Below the pieces are notes generated by a model, which did not search any database, was not told the origin of the DNA, and saw only the letters and a program-made list of their open reading frames with translations. Shown here in pieces: positions 35,922 to 44,740 of a stretch of DNA of 64,000 nt. The position numbers and the translations under genes are program-made. The stretch's first letter is position 1; every line of letters starts with the position of its first letter. This DNA is from Sphingomonas sp. Root720 (GTDB lineage Bacteria > Pseudomonadota > Alphaproteobacteria > Sphingomonadales > Sphingomonadaceae), in the NCBI RefSeq assembly GCF_001428605.1, contig NZ_LMID01000013.1, positions 163,345-227,344 on the forward strand, read 5' to 3'.

Positions 35922-36556
35922 GAGGCCGGACCGCGGCAATTCTTCTCGGCTTGATCGTCAGCGGCTGCACGGCGCAGCCGGACAATTCGGCGGACAGCAG
36001 CCACCGGCGCAGCTTTCGGCCGGCCGGCGACTATGTTCACCGGCTGTCAGGCGTGCATTTTCCCCGTAGCGTGGGGCGGCTGCAACTGGTCGAGATCACC
36101 GAATATGATTCGAAGGCGAGCGATGTAGGAGTTGGCTACAACGTCTTTCAACGCGATCTGCAGGCCGCATTCACCGTTTATGTCTATCCAGCCCCCGACA
36201 TCGTTTCGATCGGGTCGCCACGCAATGTCATCCGGCAAACGCGAAACACGTTCTGCGAGCGTGAACTGCAGGGCATCGAGCAAAGCATAGAAAGCGCTCA
36301 CCCACAAATGCGGCTGGTCGCGCACGGAGAAATAGCGTCCCCGTCCTCGAACTTCGAAGGACCGGGGCGACGGTTGGTCTACAGAGGAACCGATGTGTTC
36401 GCGGGCCGCCAGCAAGCCGTCCGCTCGGAAGCCGACCTTTTCTGCTATGTTGGCGGGAAATGGCTGATCAGTTTTCGTACCACGGCCCGGGCGTCCGATG
36501 AGTATCGCGACCAGCTGGACCTGCTGATGCGATCCATCGCCTGGCCCGCTGAGTAG
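35918..36556 (+). CDS. Lipoprotein of unknown function
   Basis: 212 residues. MRGRTAAILLGLIVSGC is a lipoprotein signal with lipobox Cys17. The mature protein is beta-rich with an SRxVGRLQLVEITEYD segment and a C-terminal WLISFRTTARASDEYRDQL. Family not recognised. It is coupled to the EF-hand gene, so a calcium-linked envelope role is conceivable. It ends where the methyltransferase gene ends on the other strand. Confidence 0.62.
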   Translation: MRGRTAAILLGLIVSGCTAQPDNSADSSHRRSFRPAGDYVHRLSGVHFPRSVGRLQLVEITEYDSKASDVGVGYNVFQRDLQAAFTVYVYPAPDIVSIGSPRNVIRQTRNTFCERELQGIEQSIESAHPQMRLVAHGEIASPSSNFEGPGRRLVYRGTDVFAGRQQAVRSEADLFCYVGGKWLISFRTTARASDEYRDQLDLLMRSIAWPAE

Positions 36557-37612
36557 TCAGGCCACCTCGAACCCCGCCGGCTTGGGCCATTTCGGGCTGA
36601 CCATCGCCATTGCGCGGAAGAGCGTGCCCATTTCCTCCTCCGAGGTCAGCCGGTGATAGGCCGCGCCGATCTCCTCGGTGCGCTCGGGATGATGGCGGGA
36701 CAGCGCGGCGGCGCGGGCGGCGATACCCAGCGTGGCAAGAAAATAGCTCTGCGACACGGGCCCCTCGATCCGCGCGCCGCCGAGTTTGCCGGCCTGCCCC
36801 AGCGCGGTGAAGTCGACATGGGCTGTGATGTCGTTGGCGCCGGGATTGCTGAAAACGTCGGCATAGGCATGGGCGTTGAGCGCCTGCAGCGTGTCCCCCG
36901 CGTCGTAATTCTCATGGCCGTAATCGATCGCCAGCAGCGCCCCGCCCTGCTTCGCGATCCGCTTGCCGAGCGCGCGGGCGACGGCGAGTCCCGCCGGCGA
37001 GGTCTCGTAGATGCTGCCGGCGACCGCATCGTGGAGATGCTCGGGCACGACATCCTCGGCCGGTACGGCGCCCGGCACCGGACGGAAGCCCTCGGCGTCA
37101 TGGGTAACGGCGCGCTCGCGCCAGCCGCTATAGGTCTTGATATACTGGCGGTAGGGCAGCGCGTCGAAGAACTCGTTGGCGACGACGATCAACGGCGCGT
37201 CGGTCGGTAGCGTCTCGATGCCCTCGTGCCAGATCGCGTCGGGCACCCGTTCCTTCTGAAGGCGCCGCAGCACCGGGCTCGTCTCGACGAAATGGACTTC
37301 CGGATGGCGGCGCAGCGCGCCCATCGCGCGCAGCGCGTCGGCGGCGAGCGTCCCCCGCCCCGGGCCCAGTTCGACATAATAGGCGCTCAGCGCGCGCGAG
37401 CGGCCCCACAGGTCGGCAATCCAGATGCCGATCAGTTCCCCGAACATCTGGCTGATCTCGGGCGAGGTGATGAAGTCGCCCTTTACGCCGAACGGATCGT
37501 GCGCGGCATAATAGAGGCCGTTCGCCGCCTCCATATAGTCGGCGACCGGAATCGGCCCATTGGCCTCGATCACTCGGATCAGCGCTTCCGCCAGCTCCCC
37601 AGGTGTTTCCAT
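36557..37612 (-). CDS. MidA/NDUFAF7-type SAM-dependent methyltransferase
   Basis: 351 residues. KGDFITSPEISQMFGELIG, then YVELGPGRGTLAAD (SAM motif), VVANEFFDALPY and IDYGHENYDAGDTLQAL are hallmark segments of the NDUFAF7/MidA family, which methylates an arginine of a complex I subunit in mitochondria. The bacterial target may likewise be NuoD. It lies downstream of lgt, a common neighbour in alphaproteobacteria. Confidence 0.85.
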   Translation of the reverse strand: METPGELAEALIRVIEANGPIPVADYMEAANGLYYAAHDPFGVKGDFITSPEISQMFGELIGIWIADLWGRSRALSAYYVELGPGRGTLAADALRAMGALRRHPEVHFVETSPVLRRLQKERVPDAIWHEGIETLPTDAPLIVVANEFFDALPYRQYIKTYSGWRERAVTHDAEGFRPVPGAVPAEDVVPEHLHDAVAGSIYETSPAGLAVARALGKRIAKQGGALLAIDYGHENYDAGDTLQALNAHAYADVFSNPGANDITAHVDFTALGQAGKLGGARIEGPVSQSYFLATLGIAARAAALSRHHPERTEEIGAAYHRLTSEEEMGTLFRAMAMVSPKWPKPAGFEVA

Positions 37613-37673
37613 TGCTGTCCGGTTCTTCGACGTCGTTATCGCCCCTGCCTAGGCGAATATGGTTAGCAATATA

Positions 37674-38516
37674 CTAAACGGCATCGATAGGCTTCCGTTT
37701 CGACGCGGTGGCGATCAGATACACCCCGCCGATCAACATCGGCACGGTCAACGTCTGGCCCATGGTCAGCCCCCAGCTCAGCGTGCCGAGCTGCACGTCG
37801 GGCTCGCGGAAATATTCGATGACGAAGCGGCTGAGGCCATAGCCGAGCAGGAAGATGCCGACGAGCTTGCCCGGCTGGTTGCGGGCGTCGGTGCGCCAGA
37901 AGAAGAAAGCCAGAACCAGACCCAGCACCAGTCCTTCCAGGCCCGCCTCATAGAGCTGGCTGGGATGGCGCGGCAGGCCGTCCGGCGCGCCGGGAAAGAT
38001 CATCGCCCACGAAACGTCGGTGGGACGCCCCCACAGCTCGCCGTTCACGAAATTGGCGATGCGGCCGAAGAACAGGCCGATGGGCGCGCAACAGGCGACA
38101 TAGTCGTGGATACGCAGCCAGCTGAGCCCGTTGCGGCGTGCCATGTAGAAGATGCCGACCGATACGCCGAGCGCGCCGCCGTGGAACGACATGCCCCCCT
38201 GCCACAGCTTGAACACGTCGAGCGGGTGGAGGAGGATTTCGGGCTGGTAGAACATCACATAGGCCAGCCGTCCGCCGATGAGGATGCCGAGCGTCGCATA
38301 GAAGACGAAGTCGTCGGCATGGCGCCGCGCCATCGGCGCGCCCGGCCGGTCGATCATCCTGACCAGATAGTACCAGCCCAGCAGGATGCCGGCGATATAA
38401 GCCAGCGAATACCAATGGACCTGCAGGAAACCGAGATCGAGCGCGATCGGGTTCAGGCCCAGGTCGTCATAGTGGATCGCCTGGGCGGAGGCGTGGGCGA
38501 TGGCGGGCTGTTGCAA
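37674..38516 (-). CDS. lgt: Prolipoprotein diacylglyceryl transferase
   Basis: 280 residues, seven predicted membrane segments. The Lgt signature [16 protein letters not shown] is intact, with [13 protein letters not shown] following and the essential Arg-containing [14 protein letters not shown] near the C terminus. It attaches diacylglycerol to the lipobox Cys. It starts with TTG at 38516 behind GGGGAA. It serves the lipoproteins encoded in this window and elsewhere. Confidence 0.93.
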   Translation of the reverse strand: MQQPAIAHASAQAIHYDDLGLNPIALDLGFLQVHWYSLAYIAGILLGWYYLVRMIDRPGAPMARRHADDFVFYATLGILIGGRLAYVMFYQPEILLHPLDVFKLWQGGMSFHGGALGVSVGIFYMARRNGLSWLRIHDYVACCAPIGLFFGRIANFVNGELWGRPTDVSWAMIFPGAPDGLPRHPSQLYEAGLEGLVLGLVLAFFFWRTDARNQPGKLVGIFLLGYGLSRFVIEYFREPDVQLGTLSWGLTMGQTLTVPMLIGGVYLIATASKRKPIDAV

Positions 38517-38626
38517 GGATGTTCCCCGGAAGGCTGGCCCCGAAAGGCTGGACTCGAAAGGCTAGGTGGGCCTGCCATAGCCGGGCGATCGATCGGGTGG
38601 AAGGGCGGCCATGCGGCCCGATGCCG

Positions 38627-39046
38627 TCAACCGACCGGGATCGACACCTCCGTGCGATTGCGGTCCCCGTCGCTGCGATACTCGACGATGGTCGCCCAGG
38701 CCCGGACGAGGTTGAGCCCGGCCCCGCCGCCGCGTTCGGGGATCGCCGCACCGGCATCGGCCCCGCGCGGGTCGAACGCGATGCCGCCGTCGACCAGCAC
38801 CAGCGAAATCGGCCCGCCGGCCTCCCATGCCAGGCTCAGCTCGATCGCACCGATCGCCGCGGCGCCGCCATGCTCGACGAGATTGGCGACCAGTTCCTCG
38901 ACGACGATCGCCAGCCGCGCCGCATCGCCCGCGCCGAGGCGCGCGTCGACGCCGAAGAGCCGGGCCGCCTCCACGCTCTCATGAACGGCGGTTTCGCCTT
39001 TGCAACGGATTGTAACCGACGCGGAATTCGAGTCGCGAGCGCTCAT
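38627..39046 (-). CDS. HATPase anti-sigma-factor-like protein (RsbW type)
   Basis: 139 residues of the GHKL ATPase fold. The N box is EELVANLVEHGG and the G1-like stretch is GIAFDPRG followed by GGGAGLNLVR. This matches serine-kinase anti-sigma factors such as RsbW and SpoIIAB. It would phosphorylate a STAS protein and bind a sigma factor in partner switching. A STAS gene and a PP2C phosphatase gene lie 1.5-5 kb away. It is transcribed divergently from the FecR gene, only 34 bases apart. Confidence 0.75.
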   Translation of the reverse strand: MSARDSNSASVTIRCKGETAVHESVEAARLFGVDARLGAGDAARLAIVVEELVANLVEHGGAAAIGAIELSLAWEAGGPISLVLVDGGIAFDPRGADAGAAIPERGGGAGLNLVRAWATIVEYRSDGDRNRTEVSIPVG

Positions 39047-39080
39047 ATTTGCGCTATGTCACGCCTTGCTGGTCATGGGG

Positions 39081-39524
39081 ATGGCGAGAATCATGCGTAA
39101 GGCAATTCTGACGATATTCGCACTGGCCGTCATTGCGCAGCCGGCCTGGGCCGAGATCGGCCGGATCAAGCGCAGCATGGGCGCGACGTCGATCGAGCGG
39201 GGCAAGGCGAAGCTGACGCCCGCTCCTGGATTCCAGCTCCTTCCCGGCGACACCCTCGTCACCGGCAAGGACGGCCAGATGAGCCTGACCTTCATCGACG
39301 ACACCCGTTTCTCGGTGGGGCCGAACAGCCGCATCTCGGTCGACCAGTTCGACTATGACCGCACCACCCAGGCGGGCAGCTTCGTCACCAAGGTCAATCG
39401 CGGCTCGCTCGCGATCGTGTCGGGGCAGATCGCCAAGTCGAAACCCGACGCGATGAAGGTCCGCACCCCGACCTCGCTGCTCGGCGTCCGCGGCACCCGC
39501 TTCATCGTCGAGGTTTCGAAATGA
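39081..39524 (+). CDS. FecR-domain secreted protein
   Basis: 147 residues. Signal peptide (MRKAILTIFALAVIAQPAWA after a short extension) and a FecR-type beta domain: GFQLLPGDTLVTGKDGQMSL, DDTRFSVGPNSRISVDQF and VRTPTSLLGVRGTRFIVEV. Such domains occur in signalling or surface proteins. Start codon uncertain between 39081 and 39093. The gene overlaps the OmpA gene by ATGA. Together with OmpA and CHASE2 genes, this is a known domain association. Confidence 0.78.
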   Translation: MARIMRKAILTIFALAVIAQPAWAEIGRIKRSMGATSIERGKAKLTPAPGFQLLPGDTLVTGKDGQMSLTFIDDTRFSVGPNSRISVDQFDYDRTTQAGSFVTKVNRGSLAIVSGQIAKSKPDAMKVRTPTSLLGVRGTRFIVEVSK

Positions 39525-40111
39525 GCCGGACGCCGCTCGCGCTCGCCGCCGCCGGCCTGCTCGCGGGCTGCGCCACGACGCCGACCCTGACCCTGCTGCC
39601 CAGCGAAGAGGGCAAGCAAGGCGCTGTCGCGGTGCTGGAGGAGAATGGCCGGCCGATGGAAACGGTGGTCAGCGAGCTCAACAGCAGCACCAACCTTTCG
39701 GGCACGCCGCGCACCCGCGCGATCGATCCCGCGAAGCTGAAGGCGCGGCAGCTCGCCCTGCTCGAGGCGCTGCCGCCGCCGCCGGTGCGGCTGACGCTCT
39801 ATTTCCTCGAAGGCACCGCCGAGCTCACGCCGGAATCGGCGCCGGGGCTCGCCTTCCTGACGAAGGAGGTGTCCGAGCGGCCCGGTGCCGAGGTGCAGGT
39901 CACCGGCTATACCGATACGCTCGGCAGCGCCGACGACAATGACCGGCTGTCGCAGCAACGCGCCGAGGAGGTGCTTGGCGTGCTCGCCCGGCAGGGCATC
40001 GATCCGGCCATGATGAGCGCGGTCGGCCGCGGCGAACGCAACCTGCGCGTGCCGACCCCCGACAACACCCGGGAACCGGCCAACCGGCGCGTGGTGGTGA
40101 CGATCCGCTGA
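39521..40111 (+). CDS. OmpA-domain lipoprotein
   Basis: 196 residues. Lipoprotein signal with Cys17 (LLAGCATT), a linker, then the OmpA-like peptidoglycan-binding domain with LTLYFLEGTAELTPES and the VTGYTDTLGSADDNDRLSQQRAEEV core. It should anchor to the outer membrane and bind the wall. The ATG overlaps the FecR stop. A GTCAT hairpin pair follows it. Confidence 0.85.
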   Translation: MSRTPLALAAAGLLAGCATTPTLTLLPSEEGKQGAVAVLEENGRPMETVVSELNSSTNLSGTPRTRAIDPAKLKARQLALLEALPPPPVRLTLYFLEGTAELTPESAPGLAFLTKEVSERPGAEVQVTGYTDTLGSADDNDRLSQQRAEEVLGVLARQGIDPAMMSAVGRGERNLRVPTPDNTREPANRRVVVTIR

Positions 40112-40150
40112 ACGGCGGCGGGATCGGGAGCACTCGCCATCCGTCTCTCC

Positions 40151-40229
40151 GTCATGCCGGCGCAGGCTGACATCTCGCGAGAGAAGCGCTTCCCCCACCT
40201 TGCGAGATGCCAGCCTGCGCCGGCATGAC
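40151..40229. repeat. Paired GTCAT repeats forming a long hairpin
   Basis: Two 28-base copies, 40151-40178 and 40202-40229, face each other and match as reverse complements except for one base. The family stem ATGCCGGC is extended by CAGGCTG...ATCTCGC. They lie between the OmpA gene and the CHASE2 phosphatase gene and would form a strong stem in DNA or RNA, probably a bidirectional terminator. Confidence 0.75.
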
Positions 40230-40256
40230 GCTTTTGGGGAAGGGGCCGAACGCCCC

Positions 40257-42275
40257 TCACCCCAAATAGCGGATAGCCATCACCGTCAGGTCGTCGGTGG
40301 GATCGGTGCCGTTCTCGAAGGCGCGCACCGCATCGCGCATCGCCTCGACCATGTCCGAGGCACCGGTCCGTCCGCGCAGCGCCGCGAGCAGCCGGTCATG
40401 CCCGAACAACGCCCCCGCCCCGTCCTGCGCCTCGCTGACACCGTCCGAGATCAGCACCAGCGTCTCGCCCGGTGCGAGCGTCATCGGCTCGTCGGGATAG
40501 GGGAAGTCGAGGATGCAGAAGGGCGGCCCGCCGTCGAGCTTGTGGATCGCGATCGCGCCGTCCGGCCGGATGTGCAGCGGGTCCTCGTGCCCGGCGCTCA
40601 TCAGCGTGACCCCGCCGCTCGCCAGGTCGAGGATGCCGATCAGCATCGTCACGTTCATCGACTCGCTGTTGTCGCGCATCAGTTCTGCGTTGAGGACCGA
40701 GGCCGCGTCGGCAAGGCTTGGCACGCCCCGCAGCACCACGCTCTTCGCGAGCGCCTTGGACAGCGCCATGAACAGCGCGGCCGGCACACCCTTTCCCGTC
40801 ACGTCGCCGACGAGGAAGGCGATATGGTCGGCGTCGAGCCGGATCACGTCGTAGAGATCGCCGCCGATCGACCTGGCGGGTTCGAGCAGCGCGTCGATGT
40901 CGATGCGCGGATCGATGCTCGCCAGATCCCCGCGCGGCGGCAGCATGCCGAGCTGGATCGAGCGCGCGGCCTGCAGCTCGCCCTCGGTCGCGGCGGCGGC
41001 GATCCGCTCGTGGAGCAGCGTCTCGCGCAGCCGCTCGCGCTCGCGCCGCGCCTCGACGAACATCCCGCCCGCGACGCCGAGCGCGGTCGCGCCGCCCAGC
41101 AGGAGCGGTCGCAGCGGATCGAACAGCAGCGACGCGAGATCGAACGCCAGCCAGCCGCCCGCGGCGATCGCAGCGGCGAGCCCGGCCGGCACCAGCAACC
41201 AGCGCCGGCGCCGGGCCGGACCGACGGACAGCACCAGCGCGGACAGCAGAAGCCCCGCCCCCCATTCGACGGGCGCCGCCCAGGCGGGACGGTCGAGCCA
41301 GCCGCCGCGCAGGATCGCGTCGACCGCCTGCGCCTGCACCAGCGTTCCATAGCCTTCGGCCGCCAGCGGCGTGGCGACGATGTCGGCGGTCCCCTCGGCG
41401 GCGAGGCCGAGCAGGACGATCTTTCCGGCGAAGGCATCGGCGGGGAATTTCCGGCGGAGCACATCGGCGGCCGAGCTGATCTCGCCGGCCGGGAAGTTAC
41501 CGAAGCGCAGCCGCATCCGCCCTTCGGCATCGACGGGCACGCGATGCCCGCCGACGGTGACGGCATCGGCCGCGCTCGTCACGCTTTCCGCGCCGGACGC
41601 GATGCGGGCGAGTTCGAGCGACAGGCCGGGCATCGGCCGGCCACCCAGCTTCATCAGCAGCGGCACGCGCCGGACCAGCCCGTCGCTGTCGGGTTGGCCG
41701 TTGAGCAGGCCATGGCCGAGCGCCGCCTGTTCGAGCTCGGGGATATTGGCGACGGCTCCGCCAAGGTCCGGCAACGCCGGCGGCGGCGGCCCCTTCACCT
41801 CGGCATCGACGACGAGCCGGGCGGGATCGTCGCCGCCCGCCGCGACGCCGGCGCGGCCGAGTACGACCGGGGCCTTGCCGATCACCTGGCCGTAGAGCCG
41901 GTCCATCGGCGGCAGGGCGTGAACCTCGGCCGCGGCGGCGGGACTGAGCTCGGGGTAGAGCGCAGCGAAGATGTCGGGCCGGACCCGGTCGGGTTCCGGG
42001 AACAGCATGTCGAAGCCGATCGCCCTGGGCCCGCGTGCGGCGATCTCCTCGGTCAGCCGGGCCATGTGGTAGCGCGGCCACGGCCAGGGCCCGACCGCTG
42101 CGATGCTGTCCGAATCGACCAGCACGACATGGACGGGCGTGCCCGACAGGTCGCGCGGGGCGATGCGCTGCCACAGGTCGAACAGCGGCCGGCGCATCGC
42201 CTCGCCCGACAAGGCGCTGAGCAGCGCCGCGACGGCCAGCCCGAGGATGCCGGCCAGCCAGATCCTACGGGTCAT
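40257..42275 (-). CDS. CHASE2-domain PP2C (SpoIIE-type) serine phosphatase
   Basis: 672 residues. Residues 1-330 form an N-terminal CHASE2 extracytoplasmic sensor (opening AMRRPLFDLWQRIAPRD and VVLVDSDSIAAVG). Three membrane segments follow, then a PP2C/SpoIIE domain with LEPARSIGGDLYDV, FLVGDVTGKGVPAALFMA and LVLISDGVSEAQ, all in the right order. It would dephosphorylate a STAS protein in response to an external signal, as RsbU does. A STAS gene and an HATPase gene are close by. Start at 42275 chosen for the signal-like N terminus. Confidence 0.88.
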   Translation of the reverse strand: MTRRIWLAGILGLAVAALLSALSGEAMRRPLFDLWQRIAPRDLSGTPVHVVLVDSDSIAAVGPWPWPRYHMARLTEEIAARGPRAIGFDMLFPEPDRVRPDIFAALYPELSPAAAAEVHALPPMDRLYGQVIGKAPVVLGRAGVAAGGDDPARLVVDAEVKGPPPPALPDLGGAVANIPELEQAALGHGLLNGQPDSDGLVRRVPLLMKLGGRPMPGLSLELARIASGAESVTSAADAVTVGGHRVPVDAEGRMRLRFGNFPAGEISSAADVLRRKFPADAFAGKIVLLGLAAEGTADIVATPLAAEGYGTLVQAQAVDAILRGGWLDRPAWAAPVEWGAGLLLSALVLSVGPARRRRWLLVPAGLAAAIAAGGWLAFDLASLLFDPLRPLLLGGATALGVAGGMFVEARRERERLRETLLHERIAAAATEGELQAARSIQLGMLPPRGDLASIDPRIDIDALLEPARSIGGDLYDVIRLDADHIAFLVGDVTGKGVPAALFMALSKALAKSVVLRGVPSLADAASVLNAELMRDNSESMNVTMLIGILDLASGGVTLMSAGHEDPLHIRPDGAIAIHKLDGGPPFCILDFPYPDEPMTLAPGETLVLISDGVSEAQDGAGALFGHDRLLAALRGRTGASDMVEAMRDAVRAFENGTDPTDDLTVMAIRYLG

Positions 42276-42316
42276 GGGCGTCTCTCGCTTGGGCACAGGG
42301 GGGACAGCCAATAGCC

Positions 42317-42340
42317 GTCATGCCAGCGGAGGCTGGCATC
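42317..42340. repeat. GTCAT hairpin repeat, type ATGCCAGC
   Basis: GTCATGCCAGC-ggag-GCTGGCATC with an exact stem. It sits just upstream of the CHASE2 phosphatase start, between it and the metallo-hydrolase gene. Part of the dispersed family. Confidence 0.68.
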
Positions 42341-42442
42341 GATGTATGCCCTCTCCCCGATGGTCATCTGGCTGGCGAGAGACATAGACCCCAACATTCG
42401 CTGGGGTGACGGCATCTGGTAGCGCCGGTCCCGGAGCATCCC

Positions 42443-43405
42443 CTACAGTCGCACCTCGAGGCCGTCATAGGCGCACAACACCTCGAGCGGCATCTCGCGC
42501 CGGGTCAGTTCCTCGTAGCGGATGCTTTCCTTGTGCATGCGCTGGATGTCGTCGTCGCTGTAGATCGGCTCATGGTGGAACAGCGCCAGCCGTTTCGCCC
42601 CGGCCTCATGGCACAGGTCGATCGCGACGATGTTCGAGCTGTGCCCCCAGTCCTCCTTCATCGAGACCGCGTCGGCGAGCGAATACATCGTGTCGCAGAT
42701 GACGAGATCGGCATCGCGGAAGAAGTCGGCGACGTCGGCCTCTCCGTCCATGCTCTCGATCTTGTGCTCGCTGTCGGTCGAGAAGATCGCGGTCTTGCCG
42801 GCATCGTCAGTGAAGCGATAGCCATAGCTCTTGTGGCTGTGGTGCTGCTCCATCACCTCGACGTCGAGCCCGCCGATCCGATAGGTCTCGCCCGGCGCCA
42901 GCGTGCGGAACTCGATCTTGGCGCGGAGCCAGTCGAAGGCGACCGGGAAGCTGATCTCCTGCTGCTGGCGGCGCAACGCCTCCTCGGCATCGGCATGGCC
43001 CGAATGGACGATGATGTGCGCATTGGGATCGAAGGCCGGCCCGAAGAAGGGGAAACCGCCGATATGGTCCCAGTGCAGGTGCGACATGAAGAAATGATAG
43101 GTCCGTTCATGCCCCGCCGCGCAGCGCCCGAAGGCGTCGATGCCGAACTCGCGCAGGCCGGTGCCCATGTCGCAGACGATGAAGGAGCCGTCGCCGCCCT
43201 CGATCTCGACGCAGGTGGTGGCGCCGCCATAGGTACCGCCGGTCGCGAAATCGAGTTCGCTCTCGACAAAGACGCCGGCTTCCGCCTCGTCGGCGAACCT
43301 CCGGCCGCCCGCCGCCACCAGCGCGCGGGCGATCTTGCCCCTTATCGCTCCCGCGGTCTGGGCCACGGCCAGCGATCCGCGCGTTCCCCAAAATCGGACC
43401 AGCAT
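42443..43405 (-). CDS. Metallo-beta-lactamase-fold hydrolase (PhnP/cyclic-phosphodiesterase-like)
   Basis: 320 residues. RFWGTRGSLAV opens like the MBL fold of PhnP and cyclic nucleotide phosphodiesterases. FMSHLHWDHIGGFPFF is an intact HxHxDH motif, and later EQHHSHKSYGYRF and IFSTDSEH supply further ligands. It should hydrolyse a phosphodiester or similar substrate; a cyclic dinucleotide or nucleotide second messenger is a fair guess from the family. It shares orientation with the STAS gene and the CHASE2 gene. Confidence 0.8.
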   Translation of the reverse strand: MLVRFWGTRGSLAVAQTAGAIRGKIARALVAAGGRRFADEAEAGVFVESELDFATGGTYGGATTCVEIEGGDGSFIVCDMGTGLREFGIDAFGRCAAGHERTYHFFMSHLHWDHIGGFPFFGPAFDPNAHIIVHSGHADAEEALRRQQQEISFPVAFDWLRAKIEFRTLAPGETYRIGGLDVEVMEQHHSHKSYGYRFTDDAGKTAIFSTDSEHKIESMDGEADVADFFRDADLVICDTMYSLADAVSMKEDWGHSSNIVAIDLCHEAGAKRLALFHHEPIYSDDDIQRMHKESIRYEELTRREMPLEVLCAYDGLEVRL

Positions 43406-43430
43406 CGCACTCTCCCCCCGGATAGCCAGT

Positions 43431-43769
43431 TCAGTCGGTCAGCGCCGCGTCGACCGTCTCGGTCACCCCGAACAGCTTGTCATAGCGGCTGATCGCCAGG
43501 ATCTCGCGCACCACGCCGTTAGGGGCCGCGAGCAGTATCCTTACGCCCGCGCCGTCGGCCTTGCGCTTGGCCAGGGTCAGCGCCCGCAGGCCCCGCGAGG
43601 ACATATAGTCGATCCCCGCGCAGTCGACGACGAGCCGCGCCGACGCATCGGCCGCATGGCCGACAGCGCCCTCGAGGCTGGTACCGAAATCCTGTGCCGT
43701 GCTTTCGTCGATCCTGCCCTTCGGCGCGGCGACGATCGCCCCGTCCCGCGCCTCTTCCGACCATATCAT
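43431..43769 (-). CDS. STAS-domain anti-sigma-factor antagonist
   Basis: 112 residues, one STAS domain. The phospho-acceptor Ser57/58 lies in DYMSSRGLRAL, the classic site. Together with the HATPase and PP2C genes nearby it completes the parts list of a partner switch. It is 25 bases upstream of the metallo-hydrolase gene on the same strand and may be in one operon with it. Confidence 0.82.
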   Translation of the reverse strand: MIWSEEARDGAIVAAPKGRIDESTAQDFGTSLEGAVGHAADASARLVVDCAGIDYMSSRGLRALTLAKRKADGAGVRILLAAPNGVVREILAISRYDKLFGVTETVDAALTD

Positions 43770-43833
43770 AAGCCACGCTCCCCCTGCCGGCCGCCATGCT
43801 AGCTTCTAATTCCGGCGCAGGGAAGTTGGGCAA

Positions 43834-44532
43834 TTACGGGTCCAGGCGGTCGAGCCAGTCGGCGATCATCCTGCGACCCGCCGCCACCGCGACCGAGCCA
43901 TGCCGGTCATGCTGGTCGCGCAATTCGCCGACGCTCAGGCCTGCCGCCTCGATATAGGGCTCGTCCTCCAACCAGGCGCCGAAGCGCGGATCCTCGCCCA
44001 TTTCGGAATGGCACTGGAGGGCCAGGATGTTGTCGCCGCGCCGGAAGGCCTGGTGATGATATTTGTCGGAGGAGGCGAGCAGCTCGCTTCCCTCGGGCAG
44101 GTCGAAGGTATCGCCGTGCCAATGGAGCACAGGCACGCCGTCGATATGGCGCAGCGGCGAGGCGAGGCCCGCGTCATGGATGGTCACCGGCGAGAAGCCG
44201 ACCTCCTTGACCGGCCCGGCATAAACGCGCGCGCCCATCGCCGCCGCCATGATCTGGCTGCCGAGGCAGACGCCGAGGGTCGGCCGGTCGAGCATGATCC
44301 GCCGGGCGAGACGGGCGATCTCGCCGCCGAGCCAAGGATAGCGGTCGGCCTCGTAGACGCCCATCGGGCCGCCCATCATCACGACCAGATCGGGTTCGTC
44401 GAAATCGAGATCGGCGAAATCGGGATCGGTGACATCGACCCGGTCGATGACATAGCCGGCCTCCTCCACGGGGGCGCGGAAACCGGCGATGCCTTCATAG
44501 GGGACGTGGCGAATGACGAGCGCGGACTTCAT
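43834..44532 (-). CDS. Class I glutamine amidotransferase-like protein
   Basis: 232 residues of the GATase class I fold. Catalytic Cys89 is in LGVCLGSQI, with His in ALQCHSEM and a Glu two after it. Pattern VVMMGGPMGVYEADRYPWL is typical of the stand-alone GMP-synthase-like amidotransferases (YfeJ type), which may act on gamma-glutamyl compounds. No synthetase partner lies nearby. Confidence 0.82.
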   Translation of the reverse strand: MKSALVIRHVPYEGIAGFRAPVEEAGYVIDRVDVTDPDFADLDFDEPDLVVMMGGPMGVYEADRYPWLGGEIARLARRIMLDRPTLGVCLGSQIMAAAMGARVYAGPVKEVGFSPVTIHDAGLASPLRHIDGVPVLHWHGDTFDLPEGSELLASSDKYHHQAFRRGDNILALQCHSEMGEDPRFGAWLEDEPYIEAAGLSVGELRDQHDRHGSVAVAAGRRMIADWLDRLDP

Positions 44533-44740
44533 GCCGGCGAGACTAGCGCGACAGCCCGGGAATCCAACGGCATTTCGCCTTTCGACGACCGAAGAACAGC
44601 TCTACCATATTAGTTGATATTACGCCCGACCGGATTGCCCTTCAACGCTGCGCTTCTCACGCCGCCTTCTGACGGAAAAGCGATTGCGGCCGTCGATCGA
44701 TCCTATTTCGATCGCCTGGCCTCCATATCGCAACGGAAAA

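Noticed and set aside
37656-37680. TTAG...CTAA inverted repeat before lgt
   Set aside because: The arms are only four bases and could arise by chance.
40200-42314. A 704-codon open frame antisense to the CHASE2 phosphatase gene
   Set aside because: It is a shadow of a high-GC gene. The translation is rich in Arg, Gly, Asp and His with no domain, whereas the other strand gives clear CHASE2 and PP2C motifs.
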